From an uncultured Caryophanales bacterium (GTDB taxonomy: Bacteria; Bacillota_I; Bacilli_A; RFN20; CAG-826), in the NCBI GenBank assembly GCA_905197045.1, contig CAJJXG010000007.1, positions 1 through 57,947 of the forward strand: a stretch of 57,947 nt of DNA, given 5' to 3'. The translations under genes were made by a program, and so were the position numbers. The notes beneath the pieces are model-generated. The model did no database searches. It was not told the origin of the DNA and saw only the letters and a list, made by a program, of their open reading frames with translations. Within the stretch, counting starts at the first letter, position 1. Each line of letters begins with the position of its first letter. This document shows positions 1-7,851 of the stretch, one piece after another.

Positions 1-45
1 CGATAATTTAAAAAAGTTAAGGAATATATCTATAAGATATATTAA

Positions 46-77
46 TTGTTTACTTGAATGCGCTTTTTTAATAAAAT
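46..77 (+). promoter_or_regulatory. Possible promoter of the P-type ATPase
   Basis: TTGTTT at 46-51 followed by TAATAA at 69-74 (17-base spacer), or TTTACT at 49-54 followed by TAAAAT at 72-77 (17-base spacer). Either pair would start transcription at about 81-84, just before the first helix of the riboswitch at 85. The two readings cannot be separated by eye. Confidence 0.4.
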
Positions 78-84
78 ATAACGC

Positions 85-170
85 ATGTGGGGATTAGTTT
101 AAATTCAGGCTTCGTCAACACGATTGCAAAGCAATCCGGTCCTGAATGAGTCAATTTACGAGACCATCAT
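85..170 (+). promoter_or_regulatory. yybP-ykoY manganese riboswitch
   Basis: The segment carries the class landmarks: GGGGATTAG after the 5' arm, CGTCAACACG then a hairpin then CCGG, and a closing AGACC. Three helices are visible: P1 ATGTGG (85-90) with CCATCAT (164-170, one bulged base), a 7-bp helix ATTCAGG (103-109) with CCTGAAT (141-147), and a hairpin ATTGC-AAA-GCAAT (123-135). Known members sense Mn2+ and often precede P-type ATPases or Mn exporters. The Shine-Dalgarno at 177-184 lies 7 bases downstream with no terminator between, which suggests control of translation. The class call is firm, the mechanism is inference. Confidence 0.87.
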
Positions 171-187
171 AATATTAAGGAGGGTTT

Positions 188-2974
188 ATGGAAGAAAATG
201 AAAAGGTAGCACCTAATACTTCTAGTATAGATAATGCTACGTTAAATGCTGAAACTCTAAGCATCGAAGATGCCGAGAAAACATTCCAAACAAACTTTAA
301 GACGGGTTTAAGTAGTGAAGAAGCCAAAACAAGACTAGAAAAATATGGTCCAAATAAACTTCAAGAAAAGAAAAAGAAGAGCTGGATCAGAATTTTCTTT
401 GAGCAAATGGCTAATCCGATGATTTACGTTTTGTTTGCTGCTATTGCAGTAACCATTGGTATTTCAATTTATGAAACTGTTTTGCAAGGTTTTGACTTTT
501 TAGAGGTTGGTGATTGGCCAGATGTCATTATTATTTTGGCTGTTATCGTTATGAACTCTATTATTGGTACTGTTCAAGAAGTCAAAGCTGAAATTTCTCT
601 TGAAGCACTTAAAAATCTTTCTTCACCAGAAAGTACAGTCTTAAGAGATGGCAAAAGATTTAAAGTTAAATCAGTTGATCTTGTCCCAGGAGATATCGTT
701 ATTTTGGAAGAAGGCGATACAATTGGTGCTGATTTACGTTTAATTGAAGCAGTTAATTTAAAAGTTAATGAATCATCTTTAACTGGTGAATCTGTTCCAG
801 TTGAAAAAGATGCTTCGATTACTTTTTCAGATAATGTTGCAATAGGCGATAGAGTTAATCTTGCCTTTATGTCAACTCCAGTAACTTATGGAAGAGGAAT
901 TGGTGTTGTTTCTTCAACTGGCATGAATACCCAAATTGGTAAGATTGCTAAAGCTTTAGATAGTGAAGAAGATGTTGAAACACCTCTTCAAAAATCACTC
1001 GACAATCTTTCAAAGATTCTTGGTTTAATTACTTTAATTGTTGTTATTGCAGTTTTAGTTGTTGATATTATTTGGATTTTTGTTGAAGGACATGGTAGCG
1101 AAGTTGAAGCTTGGATTGAAGCAGTTTTATCTTCAATTGCTTTAGCTGTTGCTGCAATTCCTGAAGGTTTAGCAGCCGTTGTTACAATTGTTCTTTCAAT
1201 TGGCGTTCAAAGAATGGTCAAAGTTAACACAGTCGTTAGAAAATTACCAAGTGTTGAAACATTAGGTGCAGTTAGTGTTGTTTGTTCAGATAAAACTGGT
1301 ACATTAACTCAAAATAAAATGACTGTTGTTGAAGCTTATGCTGATGATAAATACTTTGTCAGTGAAGATTTTAAAGAAGAAAATAACGTTTCTGATTTAA
1401 AACTTTTAGCTGAAGGCATGTCTTTATGTAGCAATGCAACAGTTGACGAAGGTTTATTTGGTGATCCAACTGAAATTGCTCTTGTTGCTTTTGCAAATCA
1501 ATTCAATTTACATAAATCATTCCTTGAAGGAAAAACACCAAGAATTGATGAATTACCATTTGATAGTGTTCGTAAAATGATGAGCACCAAGCACAAAAAA
1601 GAAGATGGTAGTGTTGTTATTTATACAAAAGGTGCTTTAGATTCAATTCTTGCTCGTACAGTTAAAATTTTAGAAAATGGCGTCGAAAGAGAAATCACAC
1701 AAGCTGATTTTGATAAAATTAACGCAGCAAATAAATATTTCTCAGATAAAGCTTTAAGAGTTCTTGCTTTATCTTATTCTTCAAAAGATACAATCGATGA
1801 AAAAGATTTAGTTTTTGTTGGTCTTGTTGCAATGATTGATCCTGCTAGACCTGAAGCTAAACCTGCTGTTGCTAAATTTAAAGAAGCTGGTATTACAACT
1901 GTTATGATTACTGGCGATCACAAAGATACCGCTTTTGCAATTGCTAGAGATTTAGGAATTGTTGAAACAATTGAGCAATGTATGCTTGGAAGTGACGTTG
2001 ATAAACTTAATGAAGAACAACTTCGTGAAGCTTGCAAAACTACTAGAGTTTTTGCTCGTGTCTCTCCAGAAAATAAAGTCCAAATTGTTAAAGCTTTCCA
2101 AGCTAATGGCAATATTTGTGCAATGACTGGTGATGGTGTTAATGATGCTCCTTCTTTAAAAGCTGCTGACATTGGTATTGCAATGGGTATTACTGGAACT
2201 GACGTTGCAAAAGGCGCAGCTGATATGGTTTTAACTGATGATAACTTTGCTTCTATTGAAAAAGCAGTTGAAGAAGGTAGAGGAATTTATGCTAACATTA
2301 AAAAGACTGTTATCTTCTTATTAAGTAGTAATATTGCTGAAGTTCTTGCAATGTTTGTTATTATTTGTCTTGGACTTCCAGCTCCATTAATTGCAATTCA
2401 CTTATTATGGGTTAACTTATTAACTGACTCACTTCCAGCTATTGCTCTTGGTATGGATCCACGTGATCCTAATATCATGAGAGAGCAACCTCGTGATCCT
2501 AAAGAAGGTATCTTTGCAAGAGGAGGTATGAGAAATACCTTATTATATGGTGCTATTCTTACAATTGGTGTCCTTATTGCCTACTTTAGTTGTGGTTGGT
2601 TAAATAACGCTTATTCATTTAATGAGATTAAAGAGTTGTTTGCTAGAGATGAAGTTGCTTTACATCAAGCTCAAACTATGGCCTTTACAACTCTTGCCTT
2701 CTCTGAATTATTCCATATGATTGGTATGAGCGATATTAATAGATCATTTGTTCACGTCTTTAAAGATAAGAACTGGATGATGCTTATTGCTTTTGTAGCT
2801 GGTATTGTCTTACAACTCTTTGTTATTGAGACTCCAGGGGTACAACAATTATTCTCAACTGCTGATCTTTCCCCAGAAGAATGGTTAATCACTCTTGCTT
2901 TCTCGTTCATCCCATTAATTCTTCACGAACTTATTGTTTTATTCCATTTCGTTAGAAGAAAGTTAAATAAATAA
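188..2974 (+). CDS. P-type cation-transporting ATPase (probable Mn2+/Ca2+ exporter)
   Basis: A 928-residue P2-type ATPase that should pump a divalent cation out of the cytoplasm at the cost of ATP. Visible motifs are TGES in the actuator domain (about residue 199), PEGL in the fourth membrane helix (about 325), the phosphorylated Asp in DKTGTLT (about 368), GDGVNDAP in the hinge (about 648), and a C-terminal group of membrane helices including NLLTDSLPA. The length fits the SERCA/YoaB group. ATG at 188 follows AAGGAGGG at 177-184. The manganese riboswitch directly upstream makes Mn2+ export the likeliest role, as in Lactococcus YoaB. Ca2+ cannot be excluded from sequence. The gene stands alone and ends at a terminator. 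Confidence 0.93.
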   Translation: MEENEKVAPNTSSIDNATLNAETLSIEDAEKTFQTNFKTGLSSEEAKTRLEKYGPNKLQEKKKKSWIRIFFEQMANPMIYVLFAAIAVTIGISIYETVLQGFDFLEVGDWPDVIIILAVIVMNSIIGTVQEVKAEISLEALKNLSSPESTVLRDGKRFKVKSVDLVPGDIVILEEGDTIGADLRLIEAVNLKVNESSLTGESVPVEKDASITFSDNVAIGDRVNLAFMSTPVTYGRGIGVVSSTGMNTQIGKIAKALDSEEDVETPLQKSLDNLSKILGLITLIVVIAVLVVDIIWIFVEGHGSEVEAWIEAVLSSIALAVAAIPEGLAAVVTIVLSIGVQRMVKVNTVVRKLPSVETLGAVSVVCSDKTGTLTQNKMTVVEAYADDKYFVSEDFKEENNVSDLKLLAEGMSLCSNATVDEGLFGDPTEIALVAFANQFNLHKSFLEGKTPRIDELPFDSVRKMMSTKHKKEDGSVVIYTKGALDSILARTVKILENGVEREITQADFDKINAANKYFSDKALRVLALSYSSKDTIDEKDLVFVGLVAMIDPARPEAKPAVAKFKEAGITTVMITGDHKDTAFAIARDLGIVETIEQCMLGSDVDKLNEEQLREACKTTRVFARVSPENKVQIVKAFQANGNICAMTGDGVNDAPSLKAADIGIAMGITGTDVAKGAADMVLTDDNFASIEKAVEEGRGIYANIKKTVIFLLSSNIAEVLAMFVIICLGLPAPLIAIHLLWVNLLTDSLPAIALGMDPRDPNIMREQPRDPKEGIFARGGMRNTLLYGAILTIGVLIAYFSCGWLNNAYSFNEIKELFARDEVALHQAQTMAFTTLAFSELFHMIGMSDINRSFVHVFKDKNWMMLIAFVAGIVLQLFVIETPGVQQLFSTADLSPEEWLITLAFSFIPLILHELIVLFHFVRRKLNK

Positions 2975-3054
2975 GTAATTTTAGTTGTTTACTAAGATTC
3001 TCATCTATAAAACATAAATTTCTTTTATGGGGAAAATCGAAATTCTATAAAATC

Positions 3055-3083
3055 AAGCGGGGACCTTGCGGTTCTCGCTTTTT
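3055..3083 (+). terminator. Rho-independent terminator after the P-type ATPase
   Basis: An 11-bp stem (3055-3065 with 3070-3080, two G-U pairs) and a TTGC loop end in a short T run at 3079-3083. Confidence 0.85.
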
Positions 3084-3178
3084 GCTTTAAGTACTTGAAA
3101 CATTTGTATACATATTAACTGTTGAGTGAATACTTTTTAGTTTGCATGTGTCTACTTTTAGGTTACCACTACGAAACT

Positions 3179-3297
3179 CGCTCATAAAATTTGGAATTTT
3201 TGAAAAAAGTCGCTCATAAAATTTGGAATTTCAGAAAAAACTCGCTCATAAAATTTGGAATTTTTGAAAAAAGTCGCTCATAAAATTTTATATTTTG
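3179..3297 (+). repeat. 32-bp tandem repeats, three full copies and one partial, upstream of an AAA ATPase
   Basis: Copies start at 3179, 3211, 3243 and 3275, with an exact 32-base period. Each begins CGCTCATAAAATTTGG and continues with AATTT, a short middle and an A run. Copy 2 differs from copies 1 and 3 in the middle (TTTCAG for TTTTTG) and at the last but one base. Copy 4 keeps only the first half. The A and T tracts recur roughly every 10 bases, so the array is probably bent. It ends about 50 bases before the GTG start of the ATPase gene, so it may be a binding site for that protein or a regulator. It fills most of the gap 2975-3344 together with the terminator. Confidence 0.9.
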
Positions 3298-3344
3298 CTT
3301 TATTTACTAAGAATTAATAGTAAAATTAAAATAGAGGTAATAAA

Positions 3345-4706
3345 GTGTTTAAAAGAAAAATTCAACAAAAATTGCTTGATTGGGCAAATAAAAGTAAGCA
3401 CCATCCATTAATTGTTTCAGGATTAAGACAAGTTGGAAAAACAACATCTGTTTTAGAGTTCGCAAAAAAGTATAAAGAAAATGTAGTTTATATTGATTTC
3501 AGATCGAACAAAAACGCGCAACTAGCTTTTGATGGAAATTTTGACATTGATGAAATAACAACTTATTTAACAGGAATTATTCCTAATACAAAATTTATTC
3601 CATATAAAACAGTTATAATTTTTGATGAAATCCAAGACTGCCAAAACGCTAGAAGTTCTTTGAAATATTTTGAAAAAGATGGAAGGTATGAGGTAATTGC
3701 AACAGGTTCTTTACTTGGTGTTAAAGGTTATCACCTTAATGATGAATCCAGAGGAATACCTGTTGGTTTTGAAGAAAACATAGTAATGAAAGCAATGGAT
3801 TTTGAAGAATTCTTGTGGGCTTTAGGAAAAACAGAAGAGTTAACAAACTATTTAAAAGAGTGTTACATAAAGAAAAAAGCTGTAAATCCAGGTATTTTTG
3901 AAGAGATTAACAAACTTTATTTGCAGTATATTGTTGTTGGAGGAATGCCTGAAGTTGTAATGGATTTTGTAAATAATAAAAACTTTCAAAGCACATACCA
4001 AATTCAAAAAAACATTTTATTCTCAATGGAAGCAGATTTTGGTAAACATCTTCTAGATGATGGTTCATTCCAAACAAATTTTAAAGAGAAAGAAGTTTTA
4101 GAAATGGTCTTTCGATCAATACCATCACAATTATCTAATGAGAATAAAAAATTTATGTATAGTCGAATTGAAGGAAAAATTTCTAATAACGAATACTCTA
4201 AGGCTCTCACATGGTTAGAAGATTATGGACTTATTATTAAATCTTATAATTTGAAACGCTTAGAACTACCTTTAAATAGTAATAAAATCGATGATCAATT
4301 TAAGATATATTTAGCTGATATCGGTTTACTAGTTGCTATGAATGAGCAAGGTACAATTGCTGACATTCTTACTAATAATTTATACATATATAAAGGCGCA
4401 ATTTTTGAAAATCTATTTGCTGAAACTTTTAATAAGAGTAATCTTGATTTATATTATTATCGCAAAAGTAGCAGTACATTAGAGATTGATTTTATAAGTA
4501 GACGCAAAGGAAAAATTTTGCCTATTGAAATTAAAGCAAGAAATGGTAATAGTAAATCTTTAAAAGAGATTTTAACTAATCCTATTTATGAATGTGAGGA
4601 AGGAATTAAATTTTATAATGGCAATGTTTCAAAAATTGATAAATTAATCTCTTTGCCTCATTTTTTTAGTGTCTTTTTTAAAGGAGAATACGAGACAGAT
4701 TATTGA
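3345..4706 (+). CDS. AAA-family ATPase with C-terminal DUF4143 domain
   Basis: A 453-residue protein of the large, poorly understood ATPase family that pairs an N-terminal AAA domain with DUF4143. The P-loop GLRQVGKTT is at residues 26-34, Walker B is VIIFDEIQ near residue 90, and ATGSLLG follows as a sensor-like strand. The C-terminal part has LADIGLL and then EIDFI with IEIKA, the D and ExK pattern of a PD-(D/E)XK nuclease-like fold. The start is GTG at 3345, six bases after AGAGGT. The gene stands alone behind a 32-bp tandem repeat array. Members are scattered and probably mobile, and their substrate is unknown. The family call is firm, the function is not. Confidence 0.88.
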   Translation: MFKRKIQQKLLDWANKSKHHPLIVSGLRQVGKTTSVLEFAKKYKENVVYIDFRSNKNAQLAFDGNFDIDEITTYLTGIIPNTKFIPYKTVIIFDEIQDCQNARSSLKYFEKDGRYEVIATGSLLGVKGYHLNDESRGIPVGFEENIVMKAMDFEEFLWALGKTEELTNYLKECYIKKKAVNPGIFEEINKLYLQYIVVGGMPEVVMDFVNNKNFQSTYQIQKNILFSMEADFGKHLLDDGSFQTNFKEKEVLEMVFRSIPSQLSNENKKFMYSRIEGKISNNEYSKALTWLEDYGLIIKSYNLKRLELPLNSNKIDDQFKIYLADIGLLVAMNEQGTIADILTNNLYIYKGAIFENLFAETFNKSNLDLYYYRKSSSTLEIDFISRRKGKILPIEIKARNGNSKSLKEILTNPIYECEEGIKFYNGNVSKIDKLISLPHFFSVFFKGEYETDY

Positions 4707-4843
4707 ACTTTTCTCTAAAAGGAAAAAAATTAACTTACTTTAATTACCTTTAAACTTTCTTATAGAAAGATAAAAAATACAAAAAACAAAATATTGAAGT
4801 TACTAATAAAGCTAAATGAATTTTTAGCCAGGATAAGCTATTT

Positions 4844-4993
4844 TTAAATTTCGTTTTTTTCTTTATAGTAAGGTAAATAAGGCAATAAAAAATCTTTCGC
4901 CCATAAAGCGAACACTTTTTAATCGGTCTCTTTAATAAGTAAAACTAATTCTTCATCATGCTTTGTTAAATTTTTTTCATTTCGAGCATAAAT
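4844..4993 (-). pseudogene. Remnant of a small gene, possibly an immunity-protein family
   Basis: One minus-strand frame between 4993 and 4844 reads as protein broken by an in-frame stop: IYARNEKNLTKHDEELVLLI, then KETD, stop, KVFALWAKDFLLPYLPYYKE and a final stop. The pattern HDEEL..IKETD.K..ALWA resembles putative immunity proteins (Imm5-like) as I remember them. It has no start codon and no Shine-Dalgarno, and neighbouring frames give nothing. The rest of the gap 4707-5036 shows no gene or clear terminator. The match is from memory and could be chance in AT-rich sequence. Confidence 0.33.
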
Positions 4994-5036
4994 TTAAATC
5001 TCTTTAATAATCTAATTTTAAGTATTTAAGAGTTAT

Positions 5037-5067
5037 AAAAAAAGAAAAGAGACTTCAATGAAGTCTC
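5037..5067 (-). terminator. Terminator of the 45-residue gene
   Basis: A perfect 8-bp stem (5049-5056 with 5060-5067, loop AAT) is followed on the minus strand by a T-rich run (A-rich 5037-5048 on the plus strand). It lies 8 bases past the stop codon. Confidence 0.85.
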
Positions 5068-5074
5068 ATAAAGT

Positions 5075-5212
5075 TTAATTGATATGTGCTAACACATCAT
5101 AGTAAGTAGTAAAAACATCGATAAACTTTTCAACACCACTTTCATTTCTGTTTGGTCTTTCGTGCATATCGGAGTTTCTTCTACTTACTTTTCTAAATAA
5201 TTTAGAAAACAT
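5075..5212 (-). CDS. Small basic protein of unknown function (45 residues)
   Basis: The protein starts MFSKLFRKVSRRNSDM and ends TYYDVLAHIN. It has no recognisable domain, signal peptide or membrane segment. The N-terminus is basic and possibly amphipathic. It is supported as a gene by its signals: a consensus promoter at 5281-5308, a strong Shine-Dalgarno AAAGGAGG (5223-5230) ten bases before ATG at 5212, and a terminator at once after the stop. A longer reading from TTG at 5278 lacks a Shine-Dalgarno and would begin almost at the transcription start, so ATG 5212 is preferred. The 62-base leader can fold in two exclusive ways, which implies control of translation. The product could be a regulator, a peptide toxin or a phosphatase or kinase partner; nothing decides between these. 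Confidence 0.72.
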   Translation of the reverse strand: MFSKLFRKVSRRNSDMHERPNRNESGVEKFIDVFTTYYDVLAHIN

Positions 5213-5274
5213 AAGTTTAAAACCTCCTTTAATTAATGTCCTATACTTAGGAGTGGTGCCTCCTTTTCTAGGGA
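5213..5274 (-). promoter_or_regulatory. Structured leader with alternative pairings over the Shine-Dalgarno
   Basis: Read on the minus strand from the predicted start near 5274, the RNA opens with an outer helix CCTA/TAGG (plus 5269-5272 with 5240-5243) around an inner helix AGGAG-loop GCACCA-CTCCT (plus 5260-5264 with 5249-5253). The same CTCCT could instead pair with the real Shine-Dalgarno AGGAGG at 5223-5228. The first AGGAG thus acts as a decoy that frees the ribosome site. This two-state design is typical of translational switches. I do not recognise it as a known class. Confidence 0.55.
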
Positions 5275-5280
5275 ACAATA

Positions 5281-5308
5281 ATTATGAACCAAAACTGTAG
5301 ATTGTCAA
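5281..5308 (-). promoter_or_regulatory. Promoter of the 45-residue gene
   Basis: On the minus strand, TTGACA (plus 5303-5308), a 16-base spacer, and CATAAT (plus 5281-5286). The predicted start is near 5274. Confidence 0.75.
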
Positions 5309-5359
5309 GCGGAATGTTTTAAAAAGATTGCGTTTCAAAATTGTAGGCAACAACTTAAA

Positions 5360-5404
5360 AAGGATTCCTATAAAATATTAATTGGAAAAAAGAAAGGAAT
5401 CCTT
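5360..5404. repeat. 9-bp inverted repeat beside a short coding-like stretch
   Basis: AAGGATTCC (5360-5368) is repeated in inverted form as GGAATCCTT (5396-5404) with 27 bases between. From about 5381 a plus-strand frame reads NIVPEIFKLESNKFLKRLKK before a stop near 5469. It could be the scar of a mobile element, but no transposase motif is present. Confidence 0.35.
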
Positions 5405-5496
5405 GCGAATATTGTACCAGAAATATTTAAACTTGAATCAAATAAATTTTTAAAAAGATTAAAAAAGTGATTTAGATGAAAAAGGCTAGTTAAATA

Positions 5497-6318
5497 CTAT
5501 AAATAGTTTTTAACAAAATGGATGGCGTGAAGAATCCATGTTTTAATATCAGTATCGATTGTTTCAATTTCTTTTTCACTAACAATTTTATTAGCTAAAC
5601 TTAAACCATGTTTTCCATTTGGATAGAGATGAAATTCACAAAAAACTCCAAGTTCTGTAAGCTTTTTGACAAAATTGATGCTATTTAAGCAAGGGACAAT
5701 TTCATCATTTTGAGTTGTCCAAATAAATGTTTTAGGGAAATTTTCATTAACATTATTAAAGATATCTAATTCTTCGAGATGCTCTGGCATATTGCGTCTT
5801 AAGGCTTTTAAATTAGCATCAAAAGGTGAATCTTTTGATGTATAAAGTACCGGATAAGATAATATACAAGCATTAACTTTAATTAATGATTTATCTTTAT
5901 TAATTAATTTAGCAAAATATTCGCTTTCGGAATTTAAAGAAGTAAAGGCGGCTAAATGTCCTCCTGCGCTAAATCCCATTACTGCAATGTGTTCTGGATT
6001 AATATTATAATAACTTGCTTTTTCTCTTATATAAGCTAAAGCGGCAAAAGCTTCAATAAAAGGATAAGGATAATCAAATTTAACAATTGAATAAGTAAGA
6101 GTAAAAACAGCAATATCTTCGCTTACTAGTTTTAAAGCAATTGGCTCGTTTTCTCTATCGCTTACAAATTCATATCCGCCTCCTGGAAAAACAAGAACAC
6201 ATTTTCTTTTACGAGTCTCACAAAATTCTTTTGAATTTTCAGGGACGTAACTTTTTAAATAAGCTTCGCTTTTAACTTTTTTATTAACATCCTTTAATTT
6301 AATTAATTCATGTATCAT
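5497..6318 (-). CDS. Alpha/beta hydrolase, carbohydrate-esterase or lipase type
   Basis: A 273-residue cytoplasmic serine hydrolase of the esterase/lipase group related to acetyl-xylan and feruloyl esterases. The oxyanion-hole motif FPGGGYEFVS is followed by the nucleophile elbow GFSAGG, an acidic residue in TQNDEIVP and the catalytic His in PNGKHGL. No signal peptide is present, so the substrate is probably an acylated sugar or oligosaccharide taken into the cell. The ATG at 6318 directly follows the stop codon of the polymerase gene upstream, so both are on one transcript, and AGGAGGT lies inside the end of that gene. The pairing with a DNA polymerase has no obvious functional meaning. The exact substrate is unknown. 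Confidence 0.82.
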   Translation of the reverse strand: MIHELIKLKDVNKKVKSEAYLKSYVPENSKEFCETRKRKCVLVFPGGGYEFVSDRENEPIALKLVSEDIAVFTLTYSIVKFDYPYPFIEAFAALAYIREKASYYNINPEHIAVMGFSAGGHLAAFTSLNSESEYFAKLINKDKSLIKVNACILSYPVLYTSKDSPFDANLKALRRNMPEHLEELDIFNNVNENFPKTFIWTTQNDEIVPCLNSINFVKKLTELGVFCEFHLYPNGKHGLSLANKIVSEKEIETIDTDIKTWILHAIHFVKNYL

Positions 6319-7566
6319 CTACCTTCTATGACCTCCTATCTGATTATGTCTTTCTCTAATTGTAGATTCTTTTGTAAGGCTAGAACCTTTTAAAGCCTTA
6401 TTTTTACCATATTTTTTTGAAATTTCATCAAGTGCTTGATAAAGGTTTCTTTCTTTATCAATTGCTTCAAGATTTTTAAAAAGAGAGAGTTGCTCGCTTT
6501 TTCTTTCAACAAGTCCTCCAAAAGATATACCAACTTGGCGAACAAAACTATCACTAGCATAAGTATCAAATAAATATAAGATAGCATTAGTTAATTCGCT
6601 ATTTAAGTCAGTAGCATCAACATGAAGTTGATGAGAAAAAGGAGGAGTGTTGCTTGTAAAAGAATAGCGAATCATTAAAGAGACGCCAGTGCATTTTAAA
6701 CCAGTTTGTCTTAAACGGATACAAAGTTCATCAACCATTTCTTTTAAAACTAATCGAGTTTCTTTAATTGTATAATCTCTCATTAAAACTTGGCCAAGAG
6801 ATAAATTTTTATTTACAGGAATATATTTATCGCGAATATCGGTTTCATCTCGTCCATTACAGTGTTCATAAATATCTTCACCTAAAATTCCAAATTTATC
6901 TAGTAGTATTTCTTTAGGGTAATGAGCAACATCATATACAGTATATAGACCTAATTGATTTAATCGAGCTTCAAATCCGCGTGATATGCCCCATACTTCA
7001 CTTAATGGTTTTAATGGCCATAATTTTGTTGGAACATCTTTATAATCCCATAAAGCGATAAAGTCTTTAGCGCTTTTAGCTTCTTTATCATCCGCCATTT
7101 TAGCTAAAAACATATTAGGACCTATTCCACAAGTTCCAATTAATCCAGTTTTTTCGGTAATCTTTTTTAAAATCTTTTTACATAATTCAATTGGAGTAGT
7201 CTTATATAACTTTAAATATGGACCAATATTTAAAAAAGATTCATCAATTGAATAAACATGGATATCCTCTTTACCGACAAAATCTAAAAAGATTGAAACA
7301 ACTTCGGCGCTTTTTTTGACGTATTTTTCCATTTGAGGTTTAGCATAAATCATGCCAGGAATATTTGTTGGTAAATCACGTCTTCTTAATCGTGAAGGCA
7401 CACCAAGACTTTTTAAATATGGAGACACACTTAAAACGATAGTTGCTCCTTTTCTTTCAGTATCGGTAACTGCAAGAGGAGTAGTAAAAGGATCAAGCCC
7501 TCTTTCGATACATTCAAATGTTGCATAGTATGCTTTTAAGTCTATTACTGCAATCCGTTTTTCCAC
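6319..7566 (-). CDS. Y-family DNA polymerase (DinB/UmuC type)
   Basis: A 415-residue translesion DNA polymerase. DLKAYYATFECIERGLDPF is the first metal-binding block with the steric-gate region, SLGVPSRLRRRDLP is typical of the UvrX/UmuC-like branch, and YSIDESF (about residue 104) holds the catalytic acids. A helix-hairpin-helix and little-finger domain follow. No clear C-terminal beta-clamp motif was identified. The start is GTG at 7564-7566 with no Shine-Dalgarno, and TAAAAT ends six bases earlier, so the mRNA is probably leaderless. No LexA-type box was seen upstream. It is co-transcribed with the esterase gene. The assignment to the chromosomal Pol IV or to the UvrX branch is open. Confidence 0.9.
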   Translation of the reverse strand: MEKRIAVIDLKAYYATFECIERGLDPFTTPLAVTDTERKGATIVLSVSPYLKSLGVPSRLRRRDLPTNIPGMIYAKPQMEKYVKKSAEVVSIFLDFVGKEDIHVYSIDESFLNIGPYLKLYKTTPIELCKKILKKITEKTGLIGTCGIGPNMFLAKMADDKEAKSAKDFIALWDYKDVPTKLWPLKPLSEVWGISRGFEARLNQLGLYTVYDVAHYPKEILLDKFGILGEDIYEHCNGRDETDIRDKYIPVNKNLSLGQVLMRDYTIKETRLVLKEMVDELCIRLRQTGLKCTGVSLMIRYSFTSNTPPFSHQLHVDATDLNSELTNAILYLFDTYASDSFVRQVGISFGGLVERKSEQLSLFKNLEAIDKERNLYQALDEISKKYGKNKALKGSSLTKESTIRERHNQIGGHRR

Positions 7567-7572
7567 ACAAGT

Positions 7573-7578
7573 ATTTTA
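7573..7578 (-). promoter_or_regulatory. -10 element of a probably leaderless promoter
   Basis: TAAAAT on the minus strand, six bases before the GTG of the polymerase gene. No convincing -35 box is visible. Transcription would start at or next to the GTG. Confidence 0.45.
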
Positions 7579-7835
7579 ATATTTTTGTCTTTTTAAATTA
7601 AGATATAACTTTTAAAAATTAAAATATTGGTGTTTTGCGACGTTTTTTTGCGAATTTTAATGGTTTTAAATTATAAGAAATAGTCTTTGTTTCTTGCAAT
7701 TATTGCAAAAAAAGCAAATAAAGTTAGTAAGTGTTTTACAAACTCTAAAATTAAAAATTTCTTGCTAGATTTAAACTGCATTTTGGTAAAATGTGGCTAT
7801 TTTCCATAAATCAACCTATGAAAAAGCAGTGGATT

Positions 7836-7844
7836 TGTTAAAAT
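7836..7844 (+). promoter_or_regulatory. Extended -10 promoter, probably leaderless
   Basis: TGTTAAAAT (extended -10 form TGn plus TAAAAT) ends seven bases before the ATG at 7852, and no Shine-Dalgarno lies between. A second TGGTAAAAT at about 7784-7792 could be an upstream promoter. Confidence 0.5.
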
Positions 7845-7851
7845 ATTAAGT

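Noticed and set aside
3179..3297. CRISPR array made of 32-bp units
   Set aside because: The units are contiguous without variable spacers, and no cas gene is near.
5360..5469. Insertion sequence remnant
   Set aside because: Only a 9-bp inverted repeat and about 30 codons without transposase motifs are seen; no target duplication was found.
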